Positions 1-8,783 of a DNA stretch of 64,000 bases are shown here, in pieces. This DNA is from Blastococcus sp. DSM 46786 (lineage in GTDB: Bacteria; Actinomycetota; Actinomycetes; Mycobacteriales; Geodermatophilaceae): NCBI RefSeq assembly GCF_900109665.1, contig NZ_FOAO01000003.1, forward strand, positions 62,001-126,000. The letters run 5' to 3'. Every line of letters begins with the position of its first letter. Positions within the stretch are counted from its first letter, which is position 1. A program made the translations under genes and the position numbers. Below the pieces are notes generated by a model. The model was not told the origin of the DNA. It saw nothing but the letters and a program-made list of their open reading frames with translations, and searched no databases.

Positions 1-2
1 CC

Positions 3-1490
3 TTCGACCGCAGCGGCACGGAGGTGGGGCCGGACGGCATCCGGCGCTACACCGGCCTGCCGCAGAACCTGGTGCAGCTGCTCCGCGCCGCCGTCGACGC
101 GCACCCCGACGCCGAGGCGCTGGCCGAGCTGGGCGGTGAGCGGCTGACCTACCGGCAGCTGTGGGACCGCGCCACGCGGGTCGCCGGTGGGCTGCGGGCG
201 GCCGGTGTGCAGCCGGGTGACCGGGTCGCCAACCGGCTGGGCAACGGGAACGACTGGGTGCTGGTCTTCTGGGGGACGCTGCTCGCCGGGGCCGTCGTCG
301 TCCCGGTGAACACCCGCTTCGCCGAGCCCGAGGTGCGCTACGTCGTCGAGGACTCCGGCGCCGCCGTCGTCGTGGAGCCCGGCGCACCGCTGCCCGATGG
401 GGAGCCGCTCGCGGTGACCGACCAGGGGCACACCGACCTGGCCGGGATCTTCTACACCAGCGGCACGACCGGCTTCCCCAAGGGGGCGATGACCACCCAC
501 GAGAACTTCCTGTCCAACGTCGAGACCTGCCTGCGCTGCCTCGGGCTGCCGCGCGACGAGCCGCTGTCGACGCTGATCTCGGTGCCGCTCTTCCACGTCA
601 CCGGCTGCAACTCCCAGCTGCTGGTCGTCACCGCGGTCGCCGGCCGCGCGGTGGTCATGCCGGTGTTCGAGGTCGGCGCCTTCCTGCGGGCGATCGAGGA
701 GGAGCGCATCTCGGTGGTCACCACGGTGCCGGCGATCTACTGGCTGGCGCTGCAGCAGCCCGGCTTCGCCGATGTCGACACCTCGTCGGTCCGGGCGCTG
801 AGCTACGGGGGCGCGCCGATCGCCCCGGACCTCGTGCACCGCATCAAGGCCGCCTTCCCGACCGCCCGGGTGGGCAACGGCTTCGGTTTGACCGAGACCT
901 CGTCGGTGTCGACCTACCTGCCCGACGAGCACGCCGCCGAACACGCCGACTCGGTCGGGTTCGCCGCTCCCGTCGTCGACCTGGACCTCGCCGACCCCGA
1001 CCCGGCCACCGGCGTGGGCGAGCTGCTGATCCGCGGCCCGAACGTGGTCGCCGGCTACTGGCGCAAGCCGGAGCAGACGGCGGAGACCTTCGTCGACGGC
1101 TGGCTGCACAGCGGCGACCTGGCCCGCATCGACGACGAGGGCCTCGTCCACGTCGTCGACCGCAAGAAGGACATGATCAACCGCGGCGGCGAGAACGTGT
1201 ACTGCGTCGAGGTCGAGAACGCCCTGGCGGCGCACCCCGCCGTCGGCGAGGTCGCCGTGCTCGGGGTGCCGGACCCGATGATGGGCGAGAAGGTCGGTGC
1301 CGTCGTCGTCCCGCTGCCCGGGCGCGACCTGGACCGGGAGGACCTGCTGGCCTTCGCCCGCGAGCGGCTGGCCGACTTCAAGGTGCCGCAGTTCGTCGCC
1401 GTGCGCACCGACCCCCTGCCGCGCAACCCCGGCGGCAAGGTGCTCAAGCCCCCGCTGCGCGAGCAGACCGACTGGCAGACCACCCGCTAG
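3..1490 (+). CDS. AMP-dependent acyl-CoA synthetase/ligase (5' end open)
   Basis: ANL-superfamily enzyme that activates a carboxylic acid with ATP to an acyl-AMP and then forms the CoA thioester. The P-loop YTSGTTGFPKGAM, the GFGLTETSS motif, the HSGDLARIDDEG hinge region, DRKKDMINRGGENVY and the C-terminal catalytic Lys in PRNPGGKVLK are all present. The visible protein is about 490 residues, near the usual 500. The reading frame is open to the window edge. The first candidate GTG (24) has its GGAG directly abutting it, too close for a ribosome site, so the true start is probably just upstream of the window. It ends in TAG. The substrate cannot be read from sequence. A phosphotriesterase-like hydrolase follows in the same direction, which hints at a shared catabolic operon, but this is inference. 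Confidence 0.9.
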   Translation, partial: FDRSGTEVGPDGIRRYTGLPQNLVQLLRAAVDAHPDAEALAELGGERLTYRQLWDRATRVAGGLRAAGVQPGDRVANRLGNGNDWVLVFWGTLLAGAVVVPVNTRFAEPEVRYVVEDSGAAVVVEPGAPLPDGEPLAVTDQGHTDLAGIFYTSGTTGFPKGAMTTHENFLSNVETCLRCLGLPRDEPLSTLISVPLFHVTGCNSQLLVVTAVAGRAVVMPVFEVGAFLRAIEEERISVVTTVPAIYWLALQQPGFADVDTSSVRALSYGGAPIAPDLVHRIKAAFPTARVGNGFGLTETSSVSTYLPDEHAAEHADSVGFAAPVVDLDLADPDPATGVGELLIRGPNVVAGYWRKPEQTAETFVDGWLHSGDLARIDDEGLVHVVDRKKDMINRGGENVYCVEVENALAAHPAVGEVAVLGVPDPMMGEKVGAVVVPLPGRDLDREDLLAFARERLADFKVPQFVAVRTDPLPRNPGGKVLKPPLREQTDWQTTR

Positions 1491-1495
1491 AAGGA

Positions 1496-1547
1496 CCACC
1501 CTTCCCCCACGCCTCGCTCGCGCAGGCGGAGGGTCCCTGAAGGGTGG
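1496..1547 (+). other. Intercistronic inverted repeat
   Basis: A 9-bp perfect inverted repeat (CCACCCTTC at 1496-1504, GAAGGGTGG at 1539-1547) encloses a smaller GCCT/AGGC hairpin. It lies between the ligase stop codon and the ribosome site of the next gene. It could be a weak terminator, a processing site or an attenuator; there is no T-run to favour a terminator. Confidence 0.4.
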
Positions 1548-1585
1548 CCGACCACAACACCACACAACACCTGGGAGGCCCCGCA

Positions 1586-2566
1586 GTGCCCACCGTCGAG
1601 ACCGTCCGTGGCCCGATCGACACCGCCGTTCTCGGCGCGACCCTGATGCACGAGCACGTGTTCGTGCTCTCCACCGAGCACGTGCAGAACTACGGCACCG
1701 GGGACTGGTGGGACGAGGACGAGCGGGTCGCCGACGCGGTGAGCCAGCTCGACGAGCTCAAGGCCCTCGGCATCGACACGATCGTCGACCCGACCGTCTG
1801 GGGGCTGGGGCGCTACATCCCGCGGGTGCAGCGGGTGGCCGAGCAGACCGACATCAACATCGTCGTGGCCACCGGGCTCTACACCTACGACGAGATCCCG
1901 CACCAGTACGAGCACCGCGGCCCGGGCCTGCTGCTGGACCTGCCGCACGACCCGATGGTCGACGACTTCACCGGCGACATCCGCGACGGCATCGCCGGCA
2001 CCGGGGTGAAGGCGGCCTTCCTCAAGTGCGTCATCGAGGCCAAGGGGCTCACGCCCGGCGTCGAGCGGACCGTGCGCGCCGTCGCCGCCACCCACCGGGA
2101 GACCGGTGCGCCGATCACCGTGCACACCTCCTCGCACACCGGGGCCGGCCGGCTGGCCGTGCAGGTGTTCGGCGAGGAGGGCGTCGACCTCACCAAGGTC
2201 GTCATCGGCCACGCCGGCGACAGCAACGACCTCGACTACCTGAGCGAGCTCGCCGAGGCGGGCTGCCTGCTGGGCATGGACCGGTTCGGCCTGGACCTCT
2301 ACAACCCGACGTCGTCGCGGGTCGACACGATCGTGGCGCTGGCCGAGCGCGGCTACGCCGACAAGATGGTGCTGGCCCACGACGCCAGCTGCTACATCGA
2401 CTACTTCCCGGGCGCCGAGGGCCAGGCGGCGAAGCAGCAGATCGCGCCGAACTGGAACTACACGCACATCAGCAAGGACGTGCTGCCGATGCTCCGGGAG
2501 CGCGGGATGACCGAGGAGCAGATCAAGCAGATGCTGGTGGACACGCCGCGGCGCTACTTCGAGTAG
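1586..2566 (+). CDS. Phosphotriesterase-family metal-dependent hydrolase (lactonase-like)
   Basis: Amidohydrolase-superfamily TIM barrel of the phosphotriesterase/lactonase group, 326 residues. The metal ligands are visible in order: HEH at residues 22-24, the Lys that would be carboxylated in FLKCVIEAKG, His in TVHTSSHTG, His in VIGHAGD and Asp in LAHDAS. I chose the GTG at 1586 because GGGAGG sits 7 nt upstream; an earlier in-frame GTG at 1544 has no such site and adds 14 atypical residues. Family members hydrolyse lactones, esters or organophosphates; lactonase is the most common natural activity, but the substrate here is unknown. The gene ends in TAG. It follows an acyl-CoA ligase gene by 95 nt on the same strand. 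Confidence 0.88.
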   Translation: MPTVETVRGPIDTAVLGATLMHEHVFVLSTEHVQNYGTGDWWDEDERVADAVSQLDELKALGIDTIVDPTVWGLGRYIPRVQRVAEQTDINIVVATGLYTYDEIPHQYEHRGPGLLLDLPHDPMVDDFTGDIRDGIAGTGVKAAFLKCVIEAKGLTPGVERTVRAVAATHRETGAPITVHTSSHTGAGRLAVQVFGEEGVDLTKVVIGHAGDSNDLDYLSELAEAGCLLGMDRFGLDLYNPTSSRVDTIVALAERGYADKMVLAHDASCYIDYFPGAEGQAAKQQIAPNWNYTHISKDVLPMLRERGMTEEQIKQMLVDTPRRYFE

Positions 2567-2638
2567 TGCAGGTTCCACGCCCGAGGGCCCGGCGGGGCTG
2601 CCAGGCTGAGGGTTCCCGACCCAGGAGGTGGTGGCCCG

Positions 2639-3418
2639 ATGGCCTTCAAGAAACTCATGGCCCGGCTCGGTGCCGGCAACGCGCAGGTCGAGACCGTGCT
2701 GGTCTCGCCCGACACCACGCCCGGCGGCACGGTCGCGGGGACGGTGACCGTGACGGGCGGCTCGGTGGCGCAGCAGTTCGACCGGATCCGGGTGGAGCTC
2801 GTCGCGACGGTCGAGGTGGAGAGCGGGGACGCCTCGTGGCGCGAGGACGTCACCTTCGGCGCCGCGGTGGTCGCCGAGGGCTCGACGATCGAGGCGGGGG
2901 AGCAGCGCAGCATCCCGTTCGGCTTCGACGTGCCGTGGCAGTGCCCGTTCACGACCGTGGGGCAGTGGCACCTGCGCGGCATGCGCGTCGGGCTGCGCAC
3001 CCGCGTGGACATCCCCGGCGGGGTGGACCCCGGCGACCTGGACGCGGTGCACGTACGGCCGCTGCCGGTCCAGGTCGCGGTGCTGGAGGCGCTGGAGCGG
3101 CTCGGGTTCTCCTTCCGCGGTGCCGACGTGGAGAAGGGACGGGTGCGCGGGAGCGAGCTGCCGTTCTACCAGGAGGTGGAGTTCTGGCCGCCGCGGGAGC
3201 TGCGGGGCCGGATCAACGAGCTCGAGGTCACTTTCCTGACCGATCACCAGGGCGCCGACGTCGTCCTGGAGGTGGACCGCCGCGGGGGTCTGCTCAGCGA
3301 GGGCCGGGACGTCGCCGGCCGGCTGCGGCTGTCCCACGACGACACCGACGTCGCCGCCGTCGCCGCCCGGCTGGACGCGGCGGTGCGGCAGCTGGGCGCT
3401 CGCCGCGGCTGGCTCTGA
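2639..3418 (+). CDS. spo0M: Spo0M-like sporulation-control/arrestin-fold protein
   Basis: Spo0M family protein of 259 residues, the usual length. It has the typical opening MAFKKLMARLGAG, an N-terminal arrestin-like beta-sandwich rich in short Val/Thr strands, the GFDVPWQCPFTTVGQWHLRG segment and a C-terminal half with the FWPPRELRGRINELEVTFL block. In Bacillus the family influences sporulation and cell-cycle control; in non-sporulating actinobacteria the role is unclear. The ATG at 2639 has GGAGGTGG upstream. A perfect palindrome just after the stop codon probably ends the transcript. Confidence 0.88.
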   Translation: MAFKKLMARLGAGNAQVETVLVSPDTTPGGTVAGTVTVTGGSVAQQFDRIRVELVATVEVESGDASWREDVTFGAAVVAEGSTIEAGEQRSIPFGFDVPWQCPFTTVGQWHLRGMRVGLRTRVDIPGGVDPGDLDAVHVRPLPVQVAVLEALERLGFSFRGADVEKGRVRGSELPFYQEVEFWPPRELRGRINELEVTFLTDHQGADVVLEVDRRGGLLSEGRDVAGRLRLSHDDTDVAAVAARLDAAVRQLGARRGWL

Positions 3419-3423
3419 CGCCC

Positions 3424-3455
3424 CCCGTCGCCCCCGGCCGGCCGGGGGCGACGGG
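3424..3455. terminator. Perfect 14-bp stem hairpin after spo0M
   Basis: A 32-nt perfect palindrome with 14-bp arms and a CCGG loop begins 5 nt after the spo0M stop codon. There is no T-tract, as is common for actinobacterial terminators. It separates spo0M from the promoter-like TAGGCT of the next gene. Confidence 0.7.
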
Positions 3456-3471
3456 TCCCTTCCGGCGGGCC

Positions 3472-3477
3472 TAGGCT
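3472..3477 (+). promoter_or_regulatory. -10-like TAGGCT for the next gene
   Basis: TAGGCT matches the actinobacterial -10 pattern TANNNT. It would place transcription start near 3484, leaving a 25-nt leader that contains GGAAGG before the GTG at 3510. No clear -35 element is seen. Confidence 0.4.
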
Positions 3478-3509
3478 GCGGTGCCCCGCTGCCCACGGAA
3501 GGACCGCCC

Positions 3510-4127
3510 GTGCCCGAGGAGCTCACCGGCCGGCCCGCGCCCCGCGGCCCGGCGCGCCTGCCGCTGCTGCACCCCGCGGAGCTGGACGGCGAACGCGCGC
3601 GGCTGCACGCCGAGATCACCGAGGGCCCGCGGCAGGCCCAGTCGTCGGTCGTCCCGCTCACCGACGACGCCGGCCGCCTGATGGGGCCCTTCGCCGCGAT
3701 GCTGCTCGAGCCCCGCATCGGCTCGGCGGTGCAGGCCGTGGGCGCGGCGCTGCGCGGTGAGCAGCTCCTGGGCCCGCGGGCGCGGGAGCTCGCGATCCTC
3801 GCCGTCGCCGCCCGGCGCCGGTCGCACTTCGAGTGGCTGGCGCACGAGCAGGCCGCCCGTGCGGCGGGCGTTCCCACGGCGCAGCTGCAGGCCCTGCTGG
3901 ACGGCCGGGTCCCCGACGGGCTGGACCCGGTCGACGAGGCCGTGGTCGTGGCGACGTGGCGGCTGCTCGACGACGGCGAGCTCGACGACGCGGGCTACGC
4001 CGAGGCGACGTCGGTGCTGGGGGTCGAGGCGCTGGCGGCGCTGGTGTGGCTGGTCGGGTACTACGCGATGCTCGCCACCGCCCTGGCCACCTTCCGGCCG
4101 GACGGGGCCACGCCCTCCGCCGGCTGA
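3510..4127 (+). CDS. Carboxymuconolactone-decarboxylase-fold protein
   Basis: AhpD/CMD-like all-helical protein of 205 residues. The core segment LLGPRARELAILAVAARRRSHFEW and the following HEQAARAAGVP are characteristic. The CxxC redox pair of AhpD is absent (SHFEW replaces it), so a peroxidase-coupled disulfide role is unlikely and a decarboxylase-like or unknown role is more probable. The start is a GTG with GGAAGG 6 nt upstream. It faces the next two genes, which run on the minus strand. Confidence 0.8.
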   Translation: MPEELTGRPAPRGPARLPLLHPAELDGERARLHAEITEGPRQAQSSVVPLTDDAGRLMGPFAAMLLEPRIGSAVQAVGAALRGEQLLGPRARELAILAVAARRRSHFEWLAHEQAARAAGVPTAQLQALLDGRVPDGLDPVDEAVVVATWRLLDDGELDDAGYAEATSVLGVEALAALVWLVGYYAMLATALATFRPDGATPSAG

Positions 4128-4138
4128 GCCGGCCGGGG

Positions 4139-4648
4139 TCAGACGAGGATGCGCCGGCCGTGCAGGCGGTCGGCGGCCTCGGCCGCGAGCAGGATCCGGC
4201 GGGCGGGGCGGTACCGGCCCTCCCGCAGGGTGCGGGCCTTGTCCGGGTCGGTGCCGGCCAGCGCCTCGCTGGCGGCGAGGTCCAGCGCGTTGCCGACCAG
4301 CATGACCAGCCGTCCCAGGGGGTCGGCGGCGGCGCGGCGGACCGAGCCGCCCATGTAGGGCTCACCGGGCCGCGGGGTCACCGCTTCCACGGCGGCCACC
4401 ACCGCCTCCGGCACGCCCAGGGCACGCAACCGGTCGACGTCATAGCGCCGGGCCCGGTCCCGGTGGTCACGGGTGAGGGCCAGGACGTCGCGGAGCACGC
4501 CGGCCATCTCCGCCTCGGGGCCGTGGGGGCGCAGCATCTCGGCGAGCGGCCGCAGGGAGGCGAGGTAGTGGTCGTGGCCGTCCCGGTCCACCTGCCCCTC
4601 GTGCGCGGCCAGCGCCAGCAGGTGCGCGTCGGGGACGGTGAAGGCCAC
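4139..4648 (-). CDS. HD-domain-like protein
   Basis: Soluble helical protein of 169 residues that looks like a small HD phosphohydrolase-type domain. The N-terminus has AAHEGQVDRDGHDHYLASL, the middle ALTRDHRDRARRYDVDRLRALGVPE, and a later LVGNALDLAASE helix. The classic HD metal doublet is not clearly preserved (a lone H, then RDH), so catalysis is uncertain; relatives are annotated as HD or phosphohydrolase domain proteins. The start is a GTG. It lies 9 nt after the coiled-coil gene on the same strand and is probably co-transcribed with it. Confidence 0.6.
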   Translation of the reverse strand: MAFTVPDAHLLALAAHEGQVDRDGHDHYLASLRPLAEMLRPHGPEAEMAGVLRDVLALTRDHRDRARRYDVDRLRALGVPEAVVAAVEAVTPRPGEPYMGGSVRRAAADPLGRLVMLVGNALDLAASEALAGTDPDKARTLREGRYRPARRILLAAEAADRLHGRRILV

Positions 4649-4657
4649 GACCCGAGG

Positions 4658-5617
4658 CTAGGCGGTGCCCGCGCGCGGGGGGCGGGCGCGGCGGAGCCGG
4701 TCGAGGAGCCGGCCGGTGGTCGCGGCCGGCGGGTCGGCGGGCCCGGCCGGGACCGTGCGGGCCACGCGCTCGACCTCCGCCGCGAGCTCCTCCCGGCGGC
4801 GCTCCAGGGCCGCCACGTCCGCGAGCAGCGCCGCCCGGCGCTCGGTGGCCTGCCGGTCCAGCCGGTCGCGGTGCGCCGCCGCCTCGGCGTCCGCCCGGCG
4901 CCGCTCCTCCCGGCCGGTCGCGAGCATGTCGAGGACCTCCGCGCGTCCCTGCAGCCGGCCCCGGGCCACCTCGGCCGCGGCCTGCTCCACGAGCTCGGCG
5001 GCCCGCTCCGCCGCACGCCGCTCCACCGTCCGCGCTCCGGCCGCGCGGCGTTCCGCCTCGGCGACGGCGTCGGTGCGGATCCGGTCGGCGGCGTCGAGGG
5101 TGCGCCCGACCACGACGAGCAACGTCTCGGCCCGCGCCGTGGCGGCGGCGGCGGTCTCGCGGGCGCCGGCCCGGGCACGGGCCAGTTCGTCGGCGGCGAG
5201 GGCCCGCAGCTCCTCGGCCTCCGCCCGTGCGGCGGCGCGCAGCTCCTCGGCCTCGGCCGTCATGCCCTGGGCCTGGTCGGCCGCGGCGGCGAGCATCGAG
5301 CCGATGCGCTCCGAGAGCCGCAGCAGCTCACCGCCGCCGGCGGAGTGGTCGAGCAGTTGCCGGGCCTCGTCCAGGGCGGTCCGCGTCTGCAGGCAGCGGT
5401 CCAGCAGGTGCTCCCGCTCGCGCTCCGCCGTCGCCAGCTCGTCCTCCGCCCACTGGACGTAGGTGTCGACCTGGAAACGGTCGTAGCCGGCCAGCACCCG
5501 GCGGAACATCGGCGCGGCCCGGAACAGCGTGGGCAGGTCGCCGGAGACGTTCGGGTGCGGGCGCGGGGCGCCGTCGGTGACCTCGGCAGCGCCCTCGAGC
5601 TGCGTCGCGGTGCTCAT
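4658..5617 (-). CDS. DivIVA-like coiled-coil protein
   Basis: A 319-residue protein with a short N-terminal segment MFRRVLAGYDRFQVDTYVQW, which resembles the DivIVA membrane-targeting motif (GYDxxxVDxY). Roughly 200 residues of Ala/Glu/Arg-rich heptads follow, which predict long coiled coils. Such proteins in actinobacteria act as polar or septal scaffolds. No enzymatic motif is present. It ends in TAG. It heads a two-gene unit with the HD-like gene. The homology to DivIVA rests on one short motif, so the family call is moderate. Confidence 0.65.
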   Translation of the reverse strand: MSTATQLEGAAEVTDGAPRPHPNVSGDLPTLFRAAPMFRRVLAGYDRFQVDTYVQWAEDELATAEREREHLLDRCLQTRTALDEARQLLDHSAGGGELLRLSERIGSMLAAAADQAQGMTAEAEELRAAARAEAEELRALAADELARARAGARETAAAATARAETLLVVVGRTLDAADRIRTDAVAEAERRAAGARTVERRAAERAAELVEQAAAEVARGRLQGRAEVLDMLATGREERRRADAEAAAHRDRLDRQATERRAALLADVAALERRREELAAEVERVARTVPAGPADPPAATTGRLLDRLRRARPPRAGTA

Positions 5618-5841
5618 CCGGCTGCCTCCTCCCGTGCGTGTCCGGCTCCCATCGCGCCGACGCTAGGGCGGCGGACCGAAGGTCCGCGCGCCGAGACGGG
5701 CCCGGTCACCCGGCCGGGTGGGGTGCCCACCCGGTGCGGTCGGGCGCCCCGGACGCCGTCGCGCTGCGTCATGTCGCCCGCACGGGTGAGGCTCCCGCGG
5801 CAGGCGTTCCCCGTCCCCCGGGGCGGGGCACACCGTGGCCC

Positions 5842-6063
5842 ATGGCAGCGCCCAGCCCCGCGCCGGTTCCCGGCAACATGACCGTCCCCCCGCTGTTCGA
5901 GTGGGAGGTCGTGGCGACCGTCGTCCTGCTCGCGGCCGTCCTCGCGGTCGTCGCGGTGGTCGCGCTCTCGGCGGCGGCGGGGGCGGGCGACCGCGCGGAG
6001 TGGCAGCGGTGGCTGGCCGGCCGGTCGCACCGGGAGCCTGGCGAGCCGCGCGCGGACGGCTGA
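5842..6063 (+). CDS. Small single-pass membrane protein
   Basis: A 73-residue product with one strong hydrophobic helix (VVATVVLLAAVLAVVAVVAL) and a basic, polar C-terminus. The ATG at 5842 is the first good start; an ATG at 5878 would give 61 residues. No clear ribosome site precedes either. The gene is isolated between two minus-strand operons. Function unknown; it could be a chance open frame, but the single well-formed transmembrane segment argues for a real gene. Confidence 0.45.
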   Translation: MAAPSPAPVPGNMTVPPLFEWEVVATVVLLAAVLAVVAVVALSAAAGAGDRAEWQRWLAGRSHREPGEPRADG

Positions 6064-6074
6064 CGGCCGCCCGC

Positions 6075-6713
6075 TCAGGCGCCGCCCCGGAACCGGAGGA
6101 CCGCATCGACCCGGTTGCGGGCGTCGAGCTTGGTGAGCAGGTGGGACACGTGGTTCTGCACCGTCTTGACCGACACCCCGAGCCGGCGGGCGATGCCGGC
6201 GTTGTCGAGGCCCTCGGCCATCAACCGGAGGACCTCGTTCTCGCGGTCGCTCAGCCCGGGTGCCGAGGTCGGCGCGGCCTCGCGCACCTGGCCGAGCCGG
6301 GCGAGGAGCCTCGGGGCCAGGGAGCGTCCGAAGACGGCGGAGCCGTGGTGCACCGCCCGCACCGCCGCCAGGAGCTCCTCCTGGCCGGCACCCTTGAGCA
6401 CGTAGCCGCGTGCTCCCGCGTCGAGGGCGGTGATGATCGCGTCGTCGTCCTCGACCATCGTGACCACCAGCACGGCGGTCGCCGGGCTGGCGCGCAGCAC
6501 CCGCTGGGTCGCCTCGGCACCGGACATCCCGGGCAGGTTCAGGTCCATGAGGACGACGTCCGGCCGGTGGACGGTCGCCAGCCGGACGGCGTCCTCACCG
6601 GTGCCCGCCTCGCCGAGGACCTCGGTGTCCGCGACCGAATCGAGCAGTCCGCGCAGCCCCCGGCGGAACATCGGGTGGTCGTCGACCAGGACGATCCCGA
6701 TCCGGCCGCTCAC
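6075..6713 (-). CDS. NarL/LuxR-family response regulator
   Basis: A 212-residue two-component regulator. The receiver domain (residues 5-120) carries the acidic pair VDDHP, the phospho-acceptor Asp57 in VLMDLNLPG and the Lys in YVLKGAG. The C-terminal LuxR helix-turn-helix reads LSDRENEVLRLMAEGLDNAGIA with the recognition helix VSVKTVQNHVSHLLTKL. The GTG at 6713 overlaps the stop of the upstream kinase gene by 4 nt (GTGA), giving tight translational coupling to its partner. Target genes are unknown; the membrane-protein gene upstream of the kinase is an obvious candidate for the same operon. Confidence 0.93.
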   Translation of the reverse strand: MSGRIGIVLVDDHPMFRRGLRGLLDSVADTEVLGEAGTGEDAVRLATVHRPDVVLMDLNLPGMSGAEATQRVLRASPATAVLVVTMVEDDDAIITALDAGARGYVLKGAGQEELLAAVRAVHHGSAVFGRSLAPRLLARLGQVREAAPTSAPGLSDRENEVLRLMAEGLDNAGIARRLGVSVKTVQNHVSHLLTKLDARNRVDAVLRFRGGA

Positions 6714-8728
6714 CGGGGTCCTCCGGCCGAGGCGCCCGTCGGCAGAGCGGCTCTGACCACCGTGCCGCCACCGGCGCGGTCCGTGACGACGAGCTCTCCG
6801 CCCAGTTCCTCCGCCCACTCGCGCATGGTCAGGAGACCGTTGCCGGGGCGGGGCGAGGCGAGCGCCGCGTCCCGGCCGTGCCCGTCGTCCTCGACCGAGA
6901 CCGTCAGGCTCGGCCCGGCCTCCGCGCGGAGCACCACGCGCACGCACGTCGCGCACGGCCCCGCGTGCCGGATGGCGTTGGTCACCGCCTCCTGGGCGAT
7001 CCGGTAGGCGGCCACCTCGGTCGCGGCGGGGAGCGGCGGAACCGTGGGGCAGGCCTCGACGACCACCGGGAGGGGGCCGGTGCTCATCCGCCGGGCGAGC
7101 GCGTGCAGCGCGCCGGGCAACCCGAGGTCGTCGAGCGCGGCCGGACGCAGGTCCTCCACCACCCGCCGCACGTCGGCGACCGCCTCCTGGACGTCGTCGC
7201 GCAGCTCGAGCAGCACCCGGTCGACGGCCGGGTCGCCGCCCACGGTGTTCCGCGCGGTGTCGACCCGCAGCGTCAGCCCGGCGAGCGCCGGACCGAGCCC
7301 GTCGTGGAGGTCCCGGCGCAGGCGGCGCCGCTCCTCCTCGCGCGAGAGGACGAGCCGCTCGCGGGACGCCTGGAGCTGGCGGGAGAGCTCCAGCGCGCGC
7401 ACGACCGGAGCCAGCTGGTGCGCCAGCGCCGTCAGCACCGGGACCGTGGAGGCGCCGCGGTGGACGCCGGCGAGCCGCAGGACGCCGACCTCGACCCGTT
7501 CGTGCACCAGCGGCACCTGCTGCTCCGGCTCCCCGCGGCGGCCGCGGGACGCCAGGACGGCACCGTCGGCCCCCAGCACGGCGACGTGCGGCAGCCGGAG
7601 GGAATCGGCGAGCGCGTCGACCACCGCCGGGAGCGTGTGCTCCGGCGCCGCCGCATCGGCGAGCCGGTCGCCGAGACGGCGGACGACCTCCGCCGGCTCG
7701 TCCCACACGCCGAGGGTCAGCCGGTTCACCGTCCGCTGCACGCGCTCCCGGACCGGCTGGAAGGCCACCGCGACGACGGCGGCGGCGACGACCGGCGCCC
7801 ACCCGGGACCACCGGAGCGGAGCACCGCGCCCACGCCGCCGACCACCACGACGTACACGGCGACGACCCCCGCGGTGAGCACGCCGTAGACGAGCGTGCG
7901 GTTGACCGCGAGGCGCAGGTCGTAGAGGCCGTGCTGCAGGACCGCCACGCCGACCGCGACAGGAATGGCCGCGACCGCGAGCGGGAAGGCGATCGCGCTC
8001 CGGCTCTGGTCGACCACGATCCAGAGGCCGATCACCAGGGACACGGTGGCGGCCACCAGCAGGGCGCCGACCTGCTGCCGCACGAGCGGGTCGCCCCTGC
8101 GCCGGCGCACGGTGACCGCGCAGAGCCCGACCAGTGCGCTGACCACCACCAGCGCGAGGCCGGTCAGCGGCAGGAGGTCCACGGCCGGCCGCCAGTCGCG
8201 GGGGAACCCGAGCGGGTTGCGGATGCCGGCGAGGCGGTAGTCGAGGGGTTCAGGGGCGGTGAGCACCGCGCCCGTGAAGAGCACCAGCGAGCCGAGGGCC
8301 AGGGCGACCGCGGGGCGCCAGCGTGCCGACGGCAGCCGCCCGTCGGGGAAGAGCAGCGGGAGCAGGACGACGACGAGGATCCACCCGGCGCCCCGCACGG
8401 CCAGCGCCACCACCGCGACCACCGCCCACCCCGGCCGGTCGGCGCCCGCGACCAGCCGGGCGGCGGCCACCTCCAGGAGCAGGGAGGACAGGCCCCACAG
8501 CCCGCCTCCCGCCCACAGGAGGAGGCCGATCGGGTGGCCGGGGCGGTGGACCAGCACCACCGCCCCGGAGACGACGAACAGCGTGACGACGACGGCGTCC
8601 GCCACCCGGGCGCCGGCCTGGGGCAGGCCGCTGCCGTGCGCGACGGCGGCCGCGCCGGCCGCCGATGCCACGGCCGCCGACGTCGCGAGCCACAGCCCGG
8701 CGGCGCCCGCCCGTCCCATGGCGGTCAT
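6710..8728 (-). CDS. Membrane sensor histidine kinase (HisKA_3)
   Basis: A 672-residue sensor kinase. About ten hydrophobic segments occupy the first 330 residues, followed by a GAF-like region. The HisKA_3 dimerisation helix REEERRRLRRDLHDGLGP holds the phospho-His. The HATPase domain shows the N-box AYRIAQEAVTNAIRHAG and the G-boxes VEDDGHGRD and GLLTMREWAEELGG. The architecture resembles other actinobacterial NarX-type kinases with 7TM-like sensors. An ATG at 8728 or 8719 can start it. It is co-translated with the response regulator. The signal sensed is unknown. Confidence 0.92.
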   Translation of the reverse strand: MTAMGRAGAAGLWLATSAAVASAAGAAAVAHGSGLPQAGARVADAVVVTLFVVSGAVVLVHRPGHPIGLLLWAGGGLWGLSSLLLEVAAARLVAGADRPGWAVVAVVALAVRGAGWILVVVLLPLLFPDGRLPSARWRPAVALALGSLVLFTGAVLTAPEPLDYRLAGIRNPLGFPRDWRPAVDLLPLTGLALVVVSALVGLCAVTVRRRRGDPLVRQQVGALLVAATVSLVIGLWIVVDQSRSAIAFPLAVAAIPVAVGVAVLQHGLYDLRLAVNRTLVYGVLTAGVVAVYVVVVGGVGAVLRSGGPGWAPVVAAAVVAVAFQPVRERVQRTVNRLTLGVWDEPAEVVRRLGDRLADAAAPEHTLPAVVDALADSLRLPHVAVLGADGAVLASRGRRGEPEQQVPLVHERVEVGVLRLAGVHRGASTVPVLTALAHQLAPVVRALELSRQLQASRERLVLSREEERRRLRRDLHDGLGPALAGLTLRVDTARNTVGGDPAVDRVLLELRDDVQEAVADVRRVVEDLRPAALDDLGLPGALHALARRMSTGPLPVVVEACPTVPPLPAATEVAAYRIAQEAVTNAIRHAGPCATCVRVVLRAEAGPSLTVSVEDDGHGRDAALASPRPGNGLLTMREWAEELGGELVVTDRAGGGTVVRAALPTGASAGGPR

Positions 8729-8783
8729 GGTGCGGCTCCCGTGCTCCGTGCGGGGGGTTCCCGGTCGCGGCGGGTCGGCGCCG

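Noticed and set aside
1297-3877. Very long open frames on both strands across 1.3-3.9 kb
   Set aside because: They are Arg/Pro/Gly-rich shadows of the real genes, produced by GC-rich third positions. No family motif is seen in them.
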